Made by a program: the position numbers and the translations under genes. Shown piece after piece: positions 24,342 through 33,561 of a DNA stretch of 64,000 bases; position 1 is the first letter of the stretch, and each line of letters opens with the position of its first letter. The notes beneath the pieces are model-generated. The model searched no databases and was not told the origin of the DNA. It saw only the letters and a list, made by a program, of their open reading frames with translations. Origin of the DNA: Halorussus vallis (GTDB lineage: Archaea; Halobacteriota; Halobacteria; Halobacteriales; Haladaptataceae); contig NZ_CP100000.1 in NCBI RefSeq assembly GCF_024138165.1, positions 2,294,001 through 2,358,000 on the forward strand, given 5' to 3'.

Positions 24342-26594
24342 CTACTGGAAACCGAGGCCGCCGTCGTCGGCGTCGGTCTGGGCCTTCCCGCCGAGTTCGT
24401 TCACCATCTCCTCGTAGAACTCGCGCCGGTCGTCGGTGACCGACGGTTTGACCTTCTCCAGGGCCGCCCGGAAGTGCTCGTGCGAGACGGTGAGCCCCGT
24501 CGCCGCCTCGTCGATCTCCGCTTCGTCCGGCGTCTCGTCGACCTCGCCGTCGCCGCCGAGTGCGAGCACCACCTCGTCCATGGCGAGCATGCTGGCCTCC
24601 CGGACGATGGCCTCGATGTCGCCGCCGGTGTACCCCTCGGTTTCCTCGGCCAGCGCGTCGAGGTCCACGTCGTCGGCGGCCGGCACACCCCGAGTGTGGA
24701 CCGCGAAGATGGCGCGGCGAGCGTCGACGTCGGGAATCGGCACGTAGATGTTCTTCTCCAGTCGGCCGGGGCGCAACAGCGCCGGGTCGATGACGTCCGG
24801 GCGGTTGGTCGCTCCCATCACGAAGACGTCGTTCAGCGCCTCGATGCCGTCGAGTTCGGTCAGCAGTTGGGACACCACGCGCTCGGTAACGCGGGAGTCG
24901 AACGAGCCGCCGCGCTCGAGCGCGATGGCGTCGATCTCGTCGAAGAAGATGATGGTGGGCGCGCTCTGTCGGGCGCGCTGGAACACCTCGCGGACGCCCC
25001 GCTCGGACTCGCCGACGAACTTGTCGAGGAGTTCCGGCCCCTTCACCGAGATGAAGTTCACGCCGCTGGCGTTGGCGACGGCCCGCGCCAGCAGCGTCTT
25101 GCCCGTGCCGGGCGGGCCGTACAGCAACACGCCCCTCGGTGCTTCGGTGCGGAGTTTGTCGAACAACTGGGGGTACCTGAGCGGCCACTCGACCGCCCTG
25201 ACCAGTTCGCGCTTGACCGGGTCGAGGCCGCCCACGTCGTCGTAGGTGACGTCGGGTACCTCGACGTACACTTCCCGCATCGCGCTCGGTTCTATCTCCT
25301 GGCGCGCCTCGGCGAAGTCGGTGGCGGTCACCTCGATGCTCTCCAGCACGTCGGCAGGGATGACCGTCGCGTCCATGTCGAGGTCGGGTTGCACCCGGCG
25401 AATCGCGTGCATGGCCGACTCCCGCGCGAGCGACGCGAGGTCGGCACCGACGAAGCCGTGGGTGTGCTCGGCGAGTTCTTCGAGGTCGACGTCGTCGGCC
25501 AGCGGCATCCCCTTGGTGTGAATCTGGAGGACCTCGAGTCGCCCCTCGCGGCCCGGCACGCCCACTTCGATTTCGCGGTCGAAGCGGCCGCCCCGCCGGA
25601 GCGCCGAATCGATGGCGTCCGGGCGATTCGTGGCGGCGATGACGATGACGTCGCCGCGGGCTTCCAGGCCGTCCATCAGCGACAGCAACTGGGCGACCAC
25701 ACGGCGCTCGGTTTCGCCGGTCACCTCGTCGCGACTCGGCGCGATGGAGTCGATCTCGTCGACGAAGACGATGGCGGGGGCGTCCTGCTGGGCTTCATCG
25801 AACACCTCCCGGAGGTGCTGTTCGGACTCGCCGTAGTATTTCGACATGATCTCCGGGCCGGATATCTCGTGGAAACTGGCGTCGACCTCGTTTGCGACCG
25901 CCTTCGCGATGAGGGTCTTGCCCGTGCCGGGCGGGCCGTGGAGTAACACCCCCTTCGGCGGTGCGACCCCGAGACGCCGGAACAGTTCGGGGTGGCGCAG
26001 CGGGAGTTCGATCATCTCCCGAATCAGGTCGAGTTCGCGGCCCAGTCCGCCGATGTCCTCGTAGGTGATGTCCGGGAGTGCGTCCTGTCGGCCCCGGAGG
26101 TCCTCCTCGGTAATCGGGGTTTCGCGAATTCGGACTTCGGTTTCCTCGGTGATCACGGTCGGCCCGGACGGACTCGTCTTCGTCACGAGGAAGACGAACG
26201 GTTGGCCGAGCAGTCGCATCTGGACGGTGTCGCCCCGGATGACCGGCCGGTCGACGAGGTAGCGGTGTATCAGCGGTTCCGCGCCGCGCAGGATGACGTA
26301 GTCGGGCAGCGCGACCGTGATGGACGAAGCGGGTTCGGGGTCGACCGCCTCGACCTCGACCGAATCGTCGACGTTCACGTCGGCGTTGATGCGGACGTTT
26401 CCGTCGATACGAACGACGTCGGCCTCGTCGCCCTTGTAGCTACCAGCGACTTTCGCCACGGTTCGGCGGCGGCCGGTGATGGTGACGACGTCGTCCGGTT
26501 CGACGCCCAGTTCCTCTCGTCCCGCTTGAGTCAGTCGCGCGATTCCTCGTCCTGCGTCCTGCGGCGCGAGCCCGGAAACCCTGAATTCGGCCAT
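24342..26594 (-). CDS. Cdc48/VCP-type AAA+ ATPase
   Basis: A 750-residue double-ring unfoldase, the archaeal Cdc48/VAT homologue that extracts and unfolds proteins, often for the proteasome. An N-terminal double-psi barrel and four-fold domain (about 1-185) is followed by D1 and D2, each with GPPGTGKT (Walker A) and a Walker B (VFVDEID in D1, IFFDEIDAI in D2), plus conserved arginine fingers ([11 protein letters not shown] and [11 protein letters not shown]). The tail is acidic and Gly-rich, ending DDGGLGFQ; it lacks a clear HbYX proteasome-docking motif. ATG 26594 is chosen over 26618, since MAEFRVSGL matches the family N-terminus. Confidence 0.95.
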   Translation of the reverse strand: MAEFRVSGLAPQDAGRGIARLTQAGREELGVEPDDVVTITGRRRTVAKVAGSYKGDEADVVRIDGNVRINADVNVDDSVEVEAVDPEPASSITVALPDYVILRGAEPLIHRYLVDRPVIRGDTVQMRLLGQPFVFLVTKTSPSGPTVITEETEVRIRETPITEEDLRGRQDALPDITYEDIGGLGRELDLIREMIELPLRHPELFRRLGVAPPKGVLLHGPPGTGKTLIAKAVANEVDASFHEISGPEIMSKYYGESEQHLREVFDEAQQDAPAIVFVDEIDSIAPSRDEVTGETERRVVAQLLSLMDGLEARGDVIVIAATNRPDAIDSALRRGGRFDREIEVGVPGREGRLEVLQIHTKGMPLADDVDLEELAEHTHGFVGADLASLARESAMHAIRRVQPDLDMDATVIPADVLESIEVTATDFAEARQEIEPSAMREVYVEVPDVTYDDVGGLDPVKRELVRAVEWPLRYPQLFDKLRTEAPRGVLLYGPPGTGKTLLARAVANASGVNFISVKGPELLDKFVGESERGVREVFQRARQSAPTIIFFDEIDAIALERGGSFDSRVTERVVSQLLTELDGIEALNDVFVMGATNRPDVIDPALLRPGRLEKNIYVPIPDVDARRAIFAVHTRGVPAADDVDLDALAEETEGYTGGDIEAIVREASMLAMDEVVLALGGDGEVDETPDEAEIDEAATGLTVSHEHFRAALEKVKPSVTDDRREFYEEMVNELGGKAQTDADDGGLGFQ

Positions 26595-26908
26595 GTTCGA
26601 CTCTCCAATCCAGCACACCGTCGAGGTGGAAAGTTATTGGCCGAAAGCCATCCTCCGACGGCGAGTATCGGCCGAATAAAGATTCACCGTTCGCGTTACG
26701 GAACTTCGGCGTCCGCGGGACGCGACGAACCGGCGGAGATCTCCGGGATCGTCGGAGTTCGGGTCGTCTCGGCGCCGACGCGCGGCCACAACGGTTTCCT
26801 AGTGTGGCGTGTTAACGAACCACGCCCTGGACGGCGGTGCTTCGCCGCCGAACGGGGGTGAGACTCGTGCAAGACACGAACGACGCGTTCGAACGTACAG
26901 TCGGTTCA
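26595..26908. other. Spacer between divergent genes
   Basis: It carries the promoters of the leftward Cdc48-type gene (A/T-rich around 26620-26640) and the rightward Tat protein. No separate gene or strong repeat is visible, apart from a short CGGCGG/CCGCCG hairpin near 26833-26850. Confidence 0.5.
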
Positions 26909-27424
26909 ATGTCTCGGCGAACAGTGCTGAAACGGAGCGCGCTGGCGGCGGGCGCGGTGGGTCTGGGCGGTTCGGCCGTCACCACCGGGGCCGGACAGGA
27001 GGACTCGCCGACGTCGATGCGGGCGCTGATGTACCTCGACCAGGTGTACTCGCTCGCCCGATTCCAGGTCGTCTCGCCGTCGCTGGATTGGACGCCGGAG
27101 TTCGGGTCGCTGCCGGAGAACGTTCCTAGACCCATCAACGAGAACTACCAGACGCGGGTCATCAAGTATCAGAACACCAACGAGCGCGTGCTGTTCTTCC
27201 CGCGCGCCGACGCGGAGATCGATGAATCAGTGACCTACGCGCTCACGAACGTCAGAGGGTTCGCGGCCGACGACCCGAACGAGCGAATCAACCGCGTCGT
27301 ACAGGTCCGATTCAGTCCGGCCTCGGAAGTGGACTGGCCGGGCGAGGAGAACGGAACGACGACCGGCGGCCAGACGACGACCCCGGGCGCGGGCGGCGAA
27401 ACCAACGCGACGCAGAACGGCTGA
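26909..27424 (+). CDS. Tat-exported protein of unknown function
   Basis: A 171-residue protein (from ATG 26909) starting MSRRTVLKRSALAAGAVGLGGS, a classical twin-arginine signal with predicted cleavage after a short Ala/Gly stretch. There is no lipobox Cys. The mature part is mixed alpha/beta (LMYLDQVYSLARFQVVSPSLDWTPEFG, RVIKYQNTNERVLFFPRADAEIDESVTYALTNV) and ends in a Thr/Gly-rich tail. In-frame GTG codons at 26858 and 26867 could add 14-17 residues, which some Tat substrates have. I recognise no domain; it may be a haloarchaea-specific extracellular protein. Confidence 0.7.
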   Translation: MSRRTVLKRSALAAGAVGLGGSAVTTGAGQEDSPTSMRALMYLDQVYSLARFQVVSPSLDWTPEFGSLPENVPRPINENYQTRVIKYQNTNERVLFFPRADAEIDESVTYALTNVRGFAADDPNERINRVVQVRFSPASEVDWPGEENGTTTGGQTTTPGAGGETNATQNG

Positions 27425-27484
27425 AGAACCGGTCGTGATTTTTCGGTCGAAGCGGCGTCGGACGGCGCGTTCGGGACCGACGGT

Positions 27485-30400
27485 TCACATGAAGTCGGCG
27501 ATGCCGCTCTGTTTGTTCTTATCGTTCTCGAACACCGATTCGAGGTTGCGGTCGAGGATCGCGAGTCGCTGCTTGGTGTACTCCCGGCAGTCGTACTTCT
27601 CGGCCACCTGAATCGCGGTGTCCATGTACTTGTTCACCGACCCCTGGTGGACCGTGAGGTTGACCCGGCCGCCGCACTCCCGGCACTCGCCGGTCAGAGG
27701 CATCCGGCGGTACTTCTCGCCGCAGTCGAGACACCGCGTCTCCTGTCGCGAGAACGCCCGGAGGTTGCCGATGAGGTCGGGCAGGAAGTGGTACTCGATG
27801 ACCCGCTCGGCGACGTCCGTCTCGTCGACCGCCCGGAGCTTCCGGGCGAGTTCGAGTTGGGCGTCCATCTTGTCCATCATCGACCCGAGGGTCTTGTACG
27901 CCGAGAGGTCCGGGCCGAGCGCGAGGTTCGAGGTGTCGTGGGTGTGGTGGAAGTCGGTGTACTCGCGGTCGGTGCCCAGGTTCGCCTCCGCGATGGTCAC
28001 CTCGTCCTCCCAGTCGTCGGGGTCCTCCATCCGGAGGGTCGCCTCGTAGAACTCCCGGGGGTACTCCCGGACGACGTCCATGTTGTGGGCCTCGTCGTCG
28101 ATTTCGGAGGGGTCGATGCGCGAGGACATCACGAGCGGCGCGTCCATCTGCCCCCCGCGCTTGTCGGGGAGGAACTCCTTGCTGAAGTTGAGCAGGCCGT
28201 CCATCAGGAGCATGACGCAGTCCTCGTCGCCGTCGCACTGACCGACGAAGAGGTCGTTTGCAACGAGCGTGTGGGTGTCCGCGACGGTGAGGCTGTAAGT
28301 GTGCGCCACGTCGCTCTCGACGACCTCGACCGACGCGACCTCGTCAAGCCAGATGTCGCCACCGTCCCCGAAGAGGCGCTGCGAGCGGACTGGCGTCGTT
28401 TCGAGGGCAGTCGCGAGCGTCTCGGACTTCCTTTCGAGGTCGAATCCGATTGCGTCGGCGAACTTGGCGGCGTTCTCCGACGTGACCTTGAGGACCCACG
28501 ACTCGAACTCCGGAACCCGGTCGTCACCGTAGAATTCGGCGACAGCTCCGGTCGACGGACGACGAGTCTCGGTGTACGTCTTGCAGGCGACACCGAATCG
28601 CTTGAGTGCGGCGACGAGATCTTCCTTCAATTCGTCGCTCACGGTGTACGCCCGGATATCGATTCTGTCGGATGACGCACTTCCGTCGCCACTGAAGTAC
28701 GCGCGAAGGAACTCACGCAGAACCGGTTTCGGTGCGGTCATAACGCAGTCGGGGATTCGCTTCGTCTCCGCAACCACACCAGCGTCCAAGATATCACTAA
28801 AGAGTGCGGCAACCAGCCGACTCGACGTGGTTACCTTCCACTCGTTCTCTTCGTACGGAGTCACCGACAGTTCGCGTTCGAGAGTTTCGACTACGTGGTC
28901 CCGGGGTTCGTCGTCGGGCGAGCAGATGGTCGTCTGGTAGAACTCGCCCGCTTCACGGCGGGTGAACCCTTCGGCAGCGTAGTAGCCGAGAACCTTCGCC
29001 ACGTCTCGATCGACTTCGAGTATGCGGCTGACGGATGCAGTATCACGGCGGACGCCGAGAGAAACGTCCTCGGATAGCATCTCGAGGGTTTCCCGTTCTC
29101 CGAAGAGGGTGACGAAGACGGATGCCGGAACGCTGTCGCGGTCGACCCAGTTGTAGACCGACGAACTGCTCTTATCGAGTCGCTCCGCGACCGGTTGCAA
29201 GTAGCCTTCGTCGTCGGTCGCCGAGTCGAAGAGATTCCGAATTCGGTCGGCACCGAGACCCCGAATGACGAGGTCGTCATTCGGGATGGCGTCGGTCGAC
29301 AGGAACTCTTCGAGGAGGTCGACTTCCGTACGTTCGCCGGCAAACTCGACGTTTTTCGGCGACGGAATTTCGTCGCCGGGATCGAGTTCGCGCGCGTCGA
29401 CCTCTTCCACCCCACCAGGCGCCCACCGTCGCATCGAGTGGTCGGGGGTCACCGTCAGTTCGCGGCCACTCCGTGTCTCTATCTCCAACAGGTGGTCTGG
29501 GGCAGGGTGCTTCGAGACGGCTTCGACCGGTTTCGGGACTCTGTCGCCGTCCTCGTCTATCGAGGGAACCAGAACGTCACCGTCCAGTTCTTCGACCAGC
29601 GCGCCGAAGTCGTCCTCGCGCGGGTCCTCCAATCGCTCCTCGACCAACTTCTGAATCTCCTCGTAGTGCCACTCGTCAGATTCGTCCTCGTACCAGACCT
29701 TCGTCTCAGGATGGAAGCAGTTGCGACGCTTCGCGGCGTGGAAATAAGGATGTGCGTATCCCACGGCCGCGGAAGTAAAGCCGATTATCCGCCCGACCAC
29801 CGCGGCGGAGGTGTGGGGCGCCATCCCAAAGACGAGTTCGCCGACCAGTTCCTGGCGCTCGTCCATCTCGTAGTACGGTTCGAGGCCGTAGTACTGTTCC
29901 AGCAGGTCGTCGACGAAGTCGGCGGTCTTGAGCATGTGCTCGGCTGCGCCGTCCGAGAGGACGACGTCCTGGACCCTGAGTTCGACCAACTGGTCGTCGT
30001 GGCGGAGTTCGTCGCCGTGGATGTCTCGCTCGTAGCCGAGCGCCCGAAGTTGGTCGGCGGTCACGTCGAGTTCCGAGGGCCGGACGCTGGTCACGGGCAG
30101 GTCGGTCATGTCGTAGCGGACGGTGCCGTCCTTGAACGACGAGACGCCGTGTTTCGCCCGGAGGACGCCCTTCTCGATGGGTTCGGGCGTCTTGTACGAC
30201 GACGACAGCCCCTTGACGCCTTTGAGGGTGTCGAAGGCGTTCTCGCGCTCGCCGACCGACTCCATGGCCGACCGGAACTCCTCGTTGATATCGATGGTCC
30301 GGAACTCGACCGGCGTGGCCTCGACCTCACAGCGGTCGCAGACCGCTCGGCCCGACTCGTCGAGTTCGACCACCGAGTCGCAGTCGGGGCAGGTGAAGTG

Positions 30401-32536
30401 CGGGAAGGTGTTGCCGTCGCACTCCGGGCACTTCGTCTTGAAGGTGTGGTCGCCGCAGTCCTCGCACTCGCGGCGGCCGACCTGCACCTCGACGCGTCCG
30501 GGCGTGCTGGACATGTCGGGCGCGTGCTTGGCGGCCGCGGCCACGTCGCGCTGACTCCCGCCGGCCTCGCCGATGGGAAAGAGCGTGTGGACCGCCGGCG
30601 AGAGGTCGCGGCTCTCGGACTTCTCGGGGCGGCCCATCCGGTTGCCGATGCGGGTCGGCGCGCGCTCGCGGAGAGCGAACGGCGCGACCTCGCGGGCGGC
30701 CTCCATCGCGTTGTCGCCCGGTTCGTCTTCGCCCCACTCACGGGCGCGTGCCGAGAGTTCGTCCCACGTCTTCTCGCGGTCGGCCGAGAGGCCGAGCGAG
30801 AGCGCGAGGGGCTTCCAGTCGGGGATGCGAATCTCCTCCTCGACCTGGGTGTGGCGCACCAGCAGGGATTCGAGCGTCCGGCGGACGAGGTCGGTGTTCT
30901 CGACGACGAGGGCGTCGTCGACTTCGCCGGCGGCGCCGAACTCGCCGTCCGTTTCGCCGACGCGGTCGGCGGCGGCGACCGCGTCGGCCAGCGCCTCGAA
31001 ACCCTCGACGGGGACGTCGTGCCAAAGGTAGGTGTACTTCGGGTGGAGCGGGCAGTCGTACTCGGTCGCCCACTCGACGGCCTCCTCGGCACTCGGGTCT
31101 TCGAGGTCCACGGTGGGGGAGTCGGCCAGCGCCTGGACGTCGGCCCCGGCGGCTTCGAGGTCTTGGCGCCACCACTCGAAGGTGTAGGAGGCGGGCGCGA
31201 GCGGGTGGTTGTTCTCGACGAACTCGCCGAAGTTGACGAGGTACTCCCCGAGGTCGAGTATCGCCTCGACGCCGTTTCTGACCTCCAGGGCCTCTGCGGG
31301 GTCGTCGATGCGCCGGACATCGCCGTTGGCGAGTTTGACCGTCGGCCCCTCGATGGAGTCGACGGGGACCACGCCCGCGGCCTTGCCGGGGCGCTCGGTC
31401 TTTATCTGGGTCCCCGTCGCGAGGAAGTCGTCGACGAGGTGCATCGTCGCGGGGTGGACGCCCGCGGTCGCGAACCCGTGATTGCGCGCGCGCCCGTAGC
31501 GCAGGCGGAAGCCGCCGGCCTCGCTCGGGTGGCCGAAGACCGGGCGACCGGCGATGAGGTCCCGGAGGAACTTCTTGGCGGGTTCGACCCGCGTCGGGCC
31601 GGTTTCCTCGGGTTCCTTGGCGTCCGCGTCCTCGGCGTCCGCGTCCTCGGCGTCGGCGTCGCTCTCGTCGGCAGCCTCGTCGTCGCCGTCGTCCTTGCCG
31701 ATGGTTCCGTCGATGAGGTCCTGGAGCCACGGCCAGTCGACCTCCTCTAAGTTCCGAGTGTAACGCTGGATCTTGGGCGCCTTGAGCGCGATGCCCTCCG
31801 CGAGCACCAGACACATGCCGCCGCGGGCGTTGTTGGTGTCGACGCGTTCGAGGTCGCGGAACCCCGAAACCTCCTCGTCGCCCGTCGCCTCGCCGTCGAG
31901 CATGATGGGCATGTTCTTCGCGATGAACTTCGACTCCTTGTCCTTCGGCGAGTACTGGAGGCCCGTCTCCTTGTCGTAGAGGTTTATCTCCTCGGCGTAG
32001 CGCTCGACCTCCTCGGTGCGGGCCTGGTACTCCTCGACGCCGATGAGCGTCCGGGTGTAGTCGGCGACCAGCACCGACAGCGCCTGGGCGGTCCCGCCCG
32101 CCGAGCGAATCGGCCCGGCGTAGTAGACGTTGACGAACTCGGTGCCGTCGTCGTTTTCGAGCAGTTCCACCCGGTCGATGCCCTCGATGGGCGCGGCCAC
32201 GACGCCCTCGGTGAGCAGGGCGACCGCGGTGCGAACCGCGCCCTCGACCTTCCCCTCGCGCGTCTCGTAGTCGCCGACCCGACCCTCCGCGAAGTCCTCG
32301 GCGAGTTCGAGGGCGGCCTCCTCGCGGGACATCTCGCCCTCGAGTTCGCGGACGCGCTCGGCGACGCCCTCGATGCCGAGGATGTTCTCGACGCGGTCGG
32401 CCATGTCCTTCGCGACCGGAATCTCGACTTCGGGCTTGGGGTCGCCGCTACTCGCGCGAGCGGTCTCGGCGACATCGAACGCCTCGTCTAGGCCCGATTC
32501 GAGGCGCTCGAAGTAGCGTTCGTCTGCCTCCCGCAT
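27485..32536 (-). CDS. polC: DNA polymerase D large subunit (DP2) with intein
   Basis: Catalytic large subunit of the archaeal family D replicative polymerase; the partner DP1 is not in the window. The 1683-residue precursor comprises about 1189 extein residues plus a 494-residue intein (residues 940-1433). N-terminal conserved blocks include YYAGPIRSAGGTAQALSVL. Zinc motifs CEDCGDHTFKTKCPECDG and CPDC...CDRC precede the core. The intein sits exactly before CDGDEDCVMLLMDGLLNFS, which carries the catalytic aspartates, so splicing is needed for an active enzyme. A C-terminal zinc module (CLDCGEKYRRM...CRECGG) follows. The start is one base from the upstream PPC-domain gene. Confidence 0.95.
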   Translation of the reverse strand: MREADERYFERLESGLDEAFDVAETARASSGDPKPEVEIPVAKDMADRVENILGIEGVAERVRELEGEMSREEAALELAEDFAEGRVGDYETREGKVEGAVRTAVALLTEGVVAAPIEGIDRVELLENDDGTEFVNVYYAGPIRSAGGTAQALSVLVADYTRTLIGVEEYQARTEEVERYAEEINLYDKETGLQYSPKDKESKFIAKNMPIMLDGEATGDEEVSGFRDLERVDTNNARGGMCLVLAEGIALKAPKIQRYTRNLEEVDWPWLQDLIDGTIGKDDGDDEAADESDADAEDADAEDADAKEPEETGPTRVEPAKKFLRDLIAGRPVFGHPSEAGGFRLRYGRARNHGFATAGVHPATMHLVDDFLATGTQIKTERPGKAAGVVPVDSIEGPTVKLANGDVRRIDDPAEALEVRNGVEAILDLGEYLVNFGEFVENNHPLAPASYTFEWWRQDLEAAGADVQALADSPTVDLEDPSAEEAVEWATEYDCPLHPKYTYLWHDVPVEGFEALADAVAAADRVGETDGEFGAAGEVDDALVVENTDLVRRTLESLLVRHTQVEEEIRIPDWKPLALSLGLSADREKTWDELSARAREWGEDEPGDNAMEAAREVAPFALRERAPTRIGNRMGRPEKSESRDLSPAVHTLFPIGEAGGSQRDVAAAAKHAPDMSSTPGRVEVQVGRRECEDCGDHTFKTKCPECDGNTFPHFTCPDCDSVVELDESGRAVCDRCEVEATPVEFRTIDINEEFRSAMESVGERENAFDTLKGVKGLSSSYKTPEPIEKGVLRAKHGVSSFKDGTVRYDMTDLPVTSVRPSELDVTADQLRALGYERDIHGDELRHDDQLVELRVQDVVLSDGAAEHMLKTADFVDDLLEQYYGLEPYYEMDERQELVGELVFGMAPHTSAAVVGRIIGFTSAAVGYAHPYFHAAKRRNCFHPETKVWYEDESDEWHYEEIQKLVEERLEDPREDDFGALVEELDGDVLVPSIDEDGDRVPKPVEAVSKHPAPDHLLEIETRSGRELTVTPDHSMRRWAPGGVEEVDARELDPGDEIPSPKNVEFAGERTEVDLLEEFLSTDAIPNDDLVIRGLGADRIRNLFDSATDDEGYLQPVAERLDKSSSSVYNWVDRDSVPASVFVTLFGERETLEMLSEDVSLGVRRDTASVSRILEVDRDVAKVLGYYAAEGFTRREAGEFYQTTICSPDDEPRDHVVETLERELSVTPYEENEWKVTTSSRLVAALFSDILDAGVVAETKRIPDCVMTAPKPVLREFLRAYFSGDGSASSDRIDIRAYTVSDELKEDLVAALKRFGVACKTYTETRRPSTGAVAEFYGDDRVPEFESWVLKVTSENAAKFADAIGFDLERKSETLATALETTPVRSQRLFGDGGDIWLDEVASVEVVESDVAHTYSLTVADTHTLVANDLFVGQCDGDEDCVMLLMDGLLNFSKEFLPDKRGGQMDAPLVMSSRIDPSEIDDEAHNMDVVREYPREFYEATLRMEDPDDWEDEVTIAEANLGTDREYTDFHHTHDTSNLALGPDLSAYKTLGSMMDKMDAQLELARKLRAVDETDVAERVIEYHFLPDLIGNLRAFSRQETRCLDCGEKYRRMPLTGECRECGGRVNLTVHQGSVNKYMDTAIQVAEKYDCREYTKQRLAILDRNLESVFENDKNKQSGIADFM
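28238..29719 (-). mobile_element. PolD large-subunit intein with DOD homing endonuclease
   Basis: A 494-residue intein starting Cys (CFHPETKVW, block A) and ending FVGQ, followed by extein Cys (CDGDED). Block B is TPDH (intein residues 91-94). LAGLIDADG-like motifs are LGYYAAEG (244-251) and AYFSGDGS (340-347), each retaining an acidic residue, so the endonuclease may be active. Block F is AHTYSLTVADTHTLVAND. A segment QPVAERLDKSSSSVYNWVDRD (about 175-195) looks like a helix-turn-helix. Terminal Gln instead of Asn is also known in the Pyrococcus PolII intein at the same site. GC content is visibly lower than in the exteins. Confidence 0.95.
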
Positions 32537-32537
32537 G

Positions 32538-32957
32538 TTACAGCCACAGGTCGAGTTCGGTCGAGTCGTCGCGCTCGCGGGTCAGTTCGTCCTCGAAGCT
32601 TCGCACGTACAGTTCGCCGGCGAAGACGGTCGCGGAATCGAGGTGACCGGCGAGCGTCTGGCCGCTCCGCCGCGAGAGGACGGCGTGGGTGTGGGCGAAC
32701 CGCTCGCCGTCCAGCCACGAGAGATTACCGACGCAGGCGGCGACTTCGAGCGGTTCGTCGAACTCGACCTCGCGGTACTCCAGTTCCGACTGGTCGTAGA
32801 ACCAGACGGTCGCGTCCGACACCGCCCCCATGGCGACGAACCACGCCGCGTCCACGTCCTCCTCGTCCGCCAGCGACTCGATTTCTCCGCGCCAGTCCTC
32901 GCCGTGACCAAGCCGTGCGACGAACTCACGGTCCCCGGAGACCTCCCGGTAGTTCAT
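32538..32957 (-). CDS. PPC/DUF296 domain protein
   Basis: A 139-residue single-domain protein of the PPC (plants and prokaryotes conserved) family, related to the C-terminal half of plant AT-hook proteins. Family features are FVARLGHGEDWRGEIESLA, DAAWFVAMGAVSDATVWFYDQ and HTHAVLSRRSGQTLAGHLDSATVFAGELYV, the last with the histidines that may bind a metal. ATG 32957 gives MNYREVSGDREF, the usual start. The polymerase gene follows after one base, so both are in one operon. Biochemical role uncertain. Confidence 0.88.
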   Translation of the reverse strand: MNYREVSGDREFVARLGHGEDWRGEIESLADEEDVDAAWFVAMGAVSDATVWFYDQSELEYREVEFDEPLEVAACVGNLSWLDGERFAHTHAVLSRRSGQTLAGHLDSATVFAGELYVRSFEDELTRERDDSTELDLWL

Positions 32958-33083
32958 ACTCACGGCAACGAACACCGTCGGCAAAAAGGTTGAGTATTGG
33001 TCCGTTGTCGAGCGGTCATCTCGCGTTACCGGCGGAGAAGGCGAGTCGACCGTCGCGGGGAGCGTCGGCAGGGTCCGAGGGCG

Positions 33084-33257
33084 CTATCGCCACTCGGCGA
33101 GGGAGGTGCTTCCCGCGGTCGGTACGGAGAGCCACGCGTCGTCAGCGGTGGTGTCGGCGATGATGAGTCGCTCGGTGCGACCGTCGTCGTCGACCGAGGC
33201 CATGACGTTGCCGTCCGCTAGGACCGCGTCGAGCGCGGTGGCCGTGTCAGGGACCAT
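33084..33257 (-). CDS. Small conserved haloarchaeal protein (57 aa)
   Basis: A 57-residue acidic protein reading MVPDTATALDAVLADGNVMASVD, then RTERLIIADTTADDAWLSVP and a C-terminal LAEWR. The IADTTADDAWLSVP...LAEWR pattern recurs in haloarchaeal small proteins as I recall; the function is unknown. ATG 33257 has a TTATAAAC box 23-30 bases upstream (33280-33287), which strongly supports transcription and a leaderless start. Confidence 0.75.
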   Translation of the reverse strand: MVPDTATALDAVLADGNVMASVDDDGRTERLIIADTTADDAWLSVPTAGSTSLAEWR

Positions 33258-33561
33258 ATGTGTGGATTGGTACCATGGGTTATAAACACTCCGGAACGAC
33301 AGAATGTCCGACTGCGGAGAAGAAACGAGGGAAATACCCCTGTGGAGTAAGGTACCACGGCACACTAATGACAACGGCGGGAAACGCCCAACTGTGTGCG
33401 TCAGTAGACAACATACGACAGGACAAAAACAATCTTCGAGCGTCCGAGCGTGCCGAAGCGTGAAAACCTCACGTAGAATACGTCTAGAAGTAAATTAATC
33501 GTAGAGTTAGGCTTCTCATTCCCCGGTTAATAAACGGTAGGTTTATCCGGTCCCATTCACA
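33258..33561. other. Divergent promoter region
   Basis: It holds promoters for the leftward 57-residue gene (TATA at 33280-33287) and the rightward peptide-binding gene (TTAATAAAC near 33528-33536 and TTTATCC at 33541-33547). The middle is more AT-rich than average and shows no gene. Confidence 0.55.
33280..33287 (-). promoter_or_regulatory. TATA box of the 57-residue gene
   Basis: TTATAAAC on the plus strand (GTTTATAA on the coding strand) lies 23-30 bases before ATG 33257, in an otherwise GC-rich setting. Confidence 0.7.

Noticed and set aside
29195-31750. 851-codon plus-strand frame inside polC
   Set aside because: It is antisense to DP2, whose catalytic and zinc motifs are unambiguous; codon mirroring in high-GC DNA explains its length.
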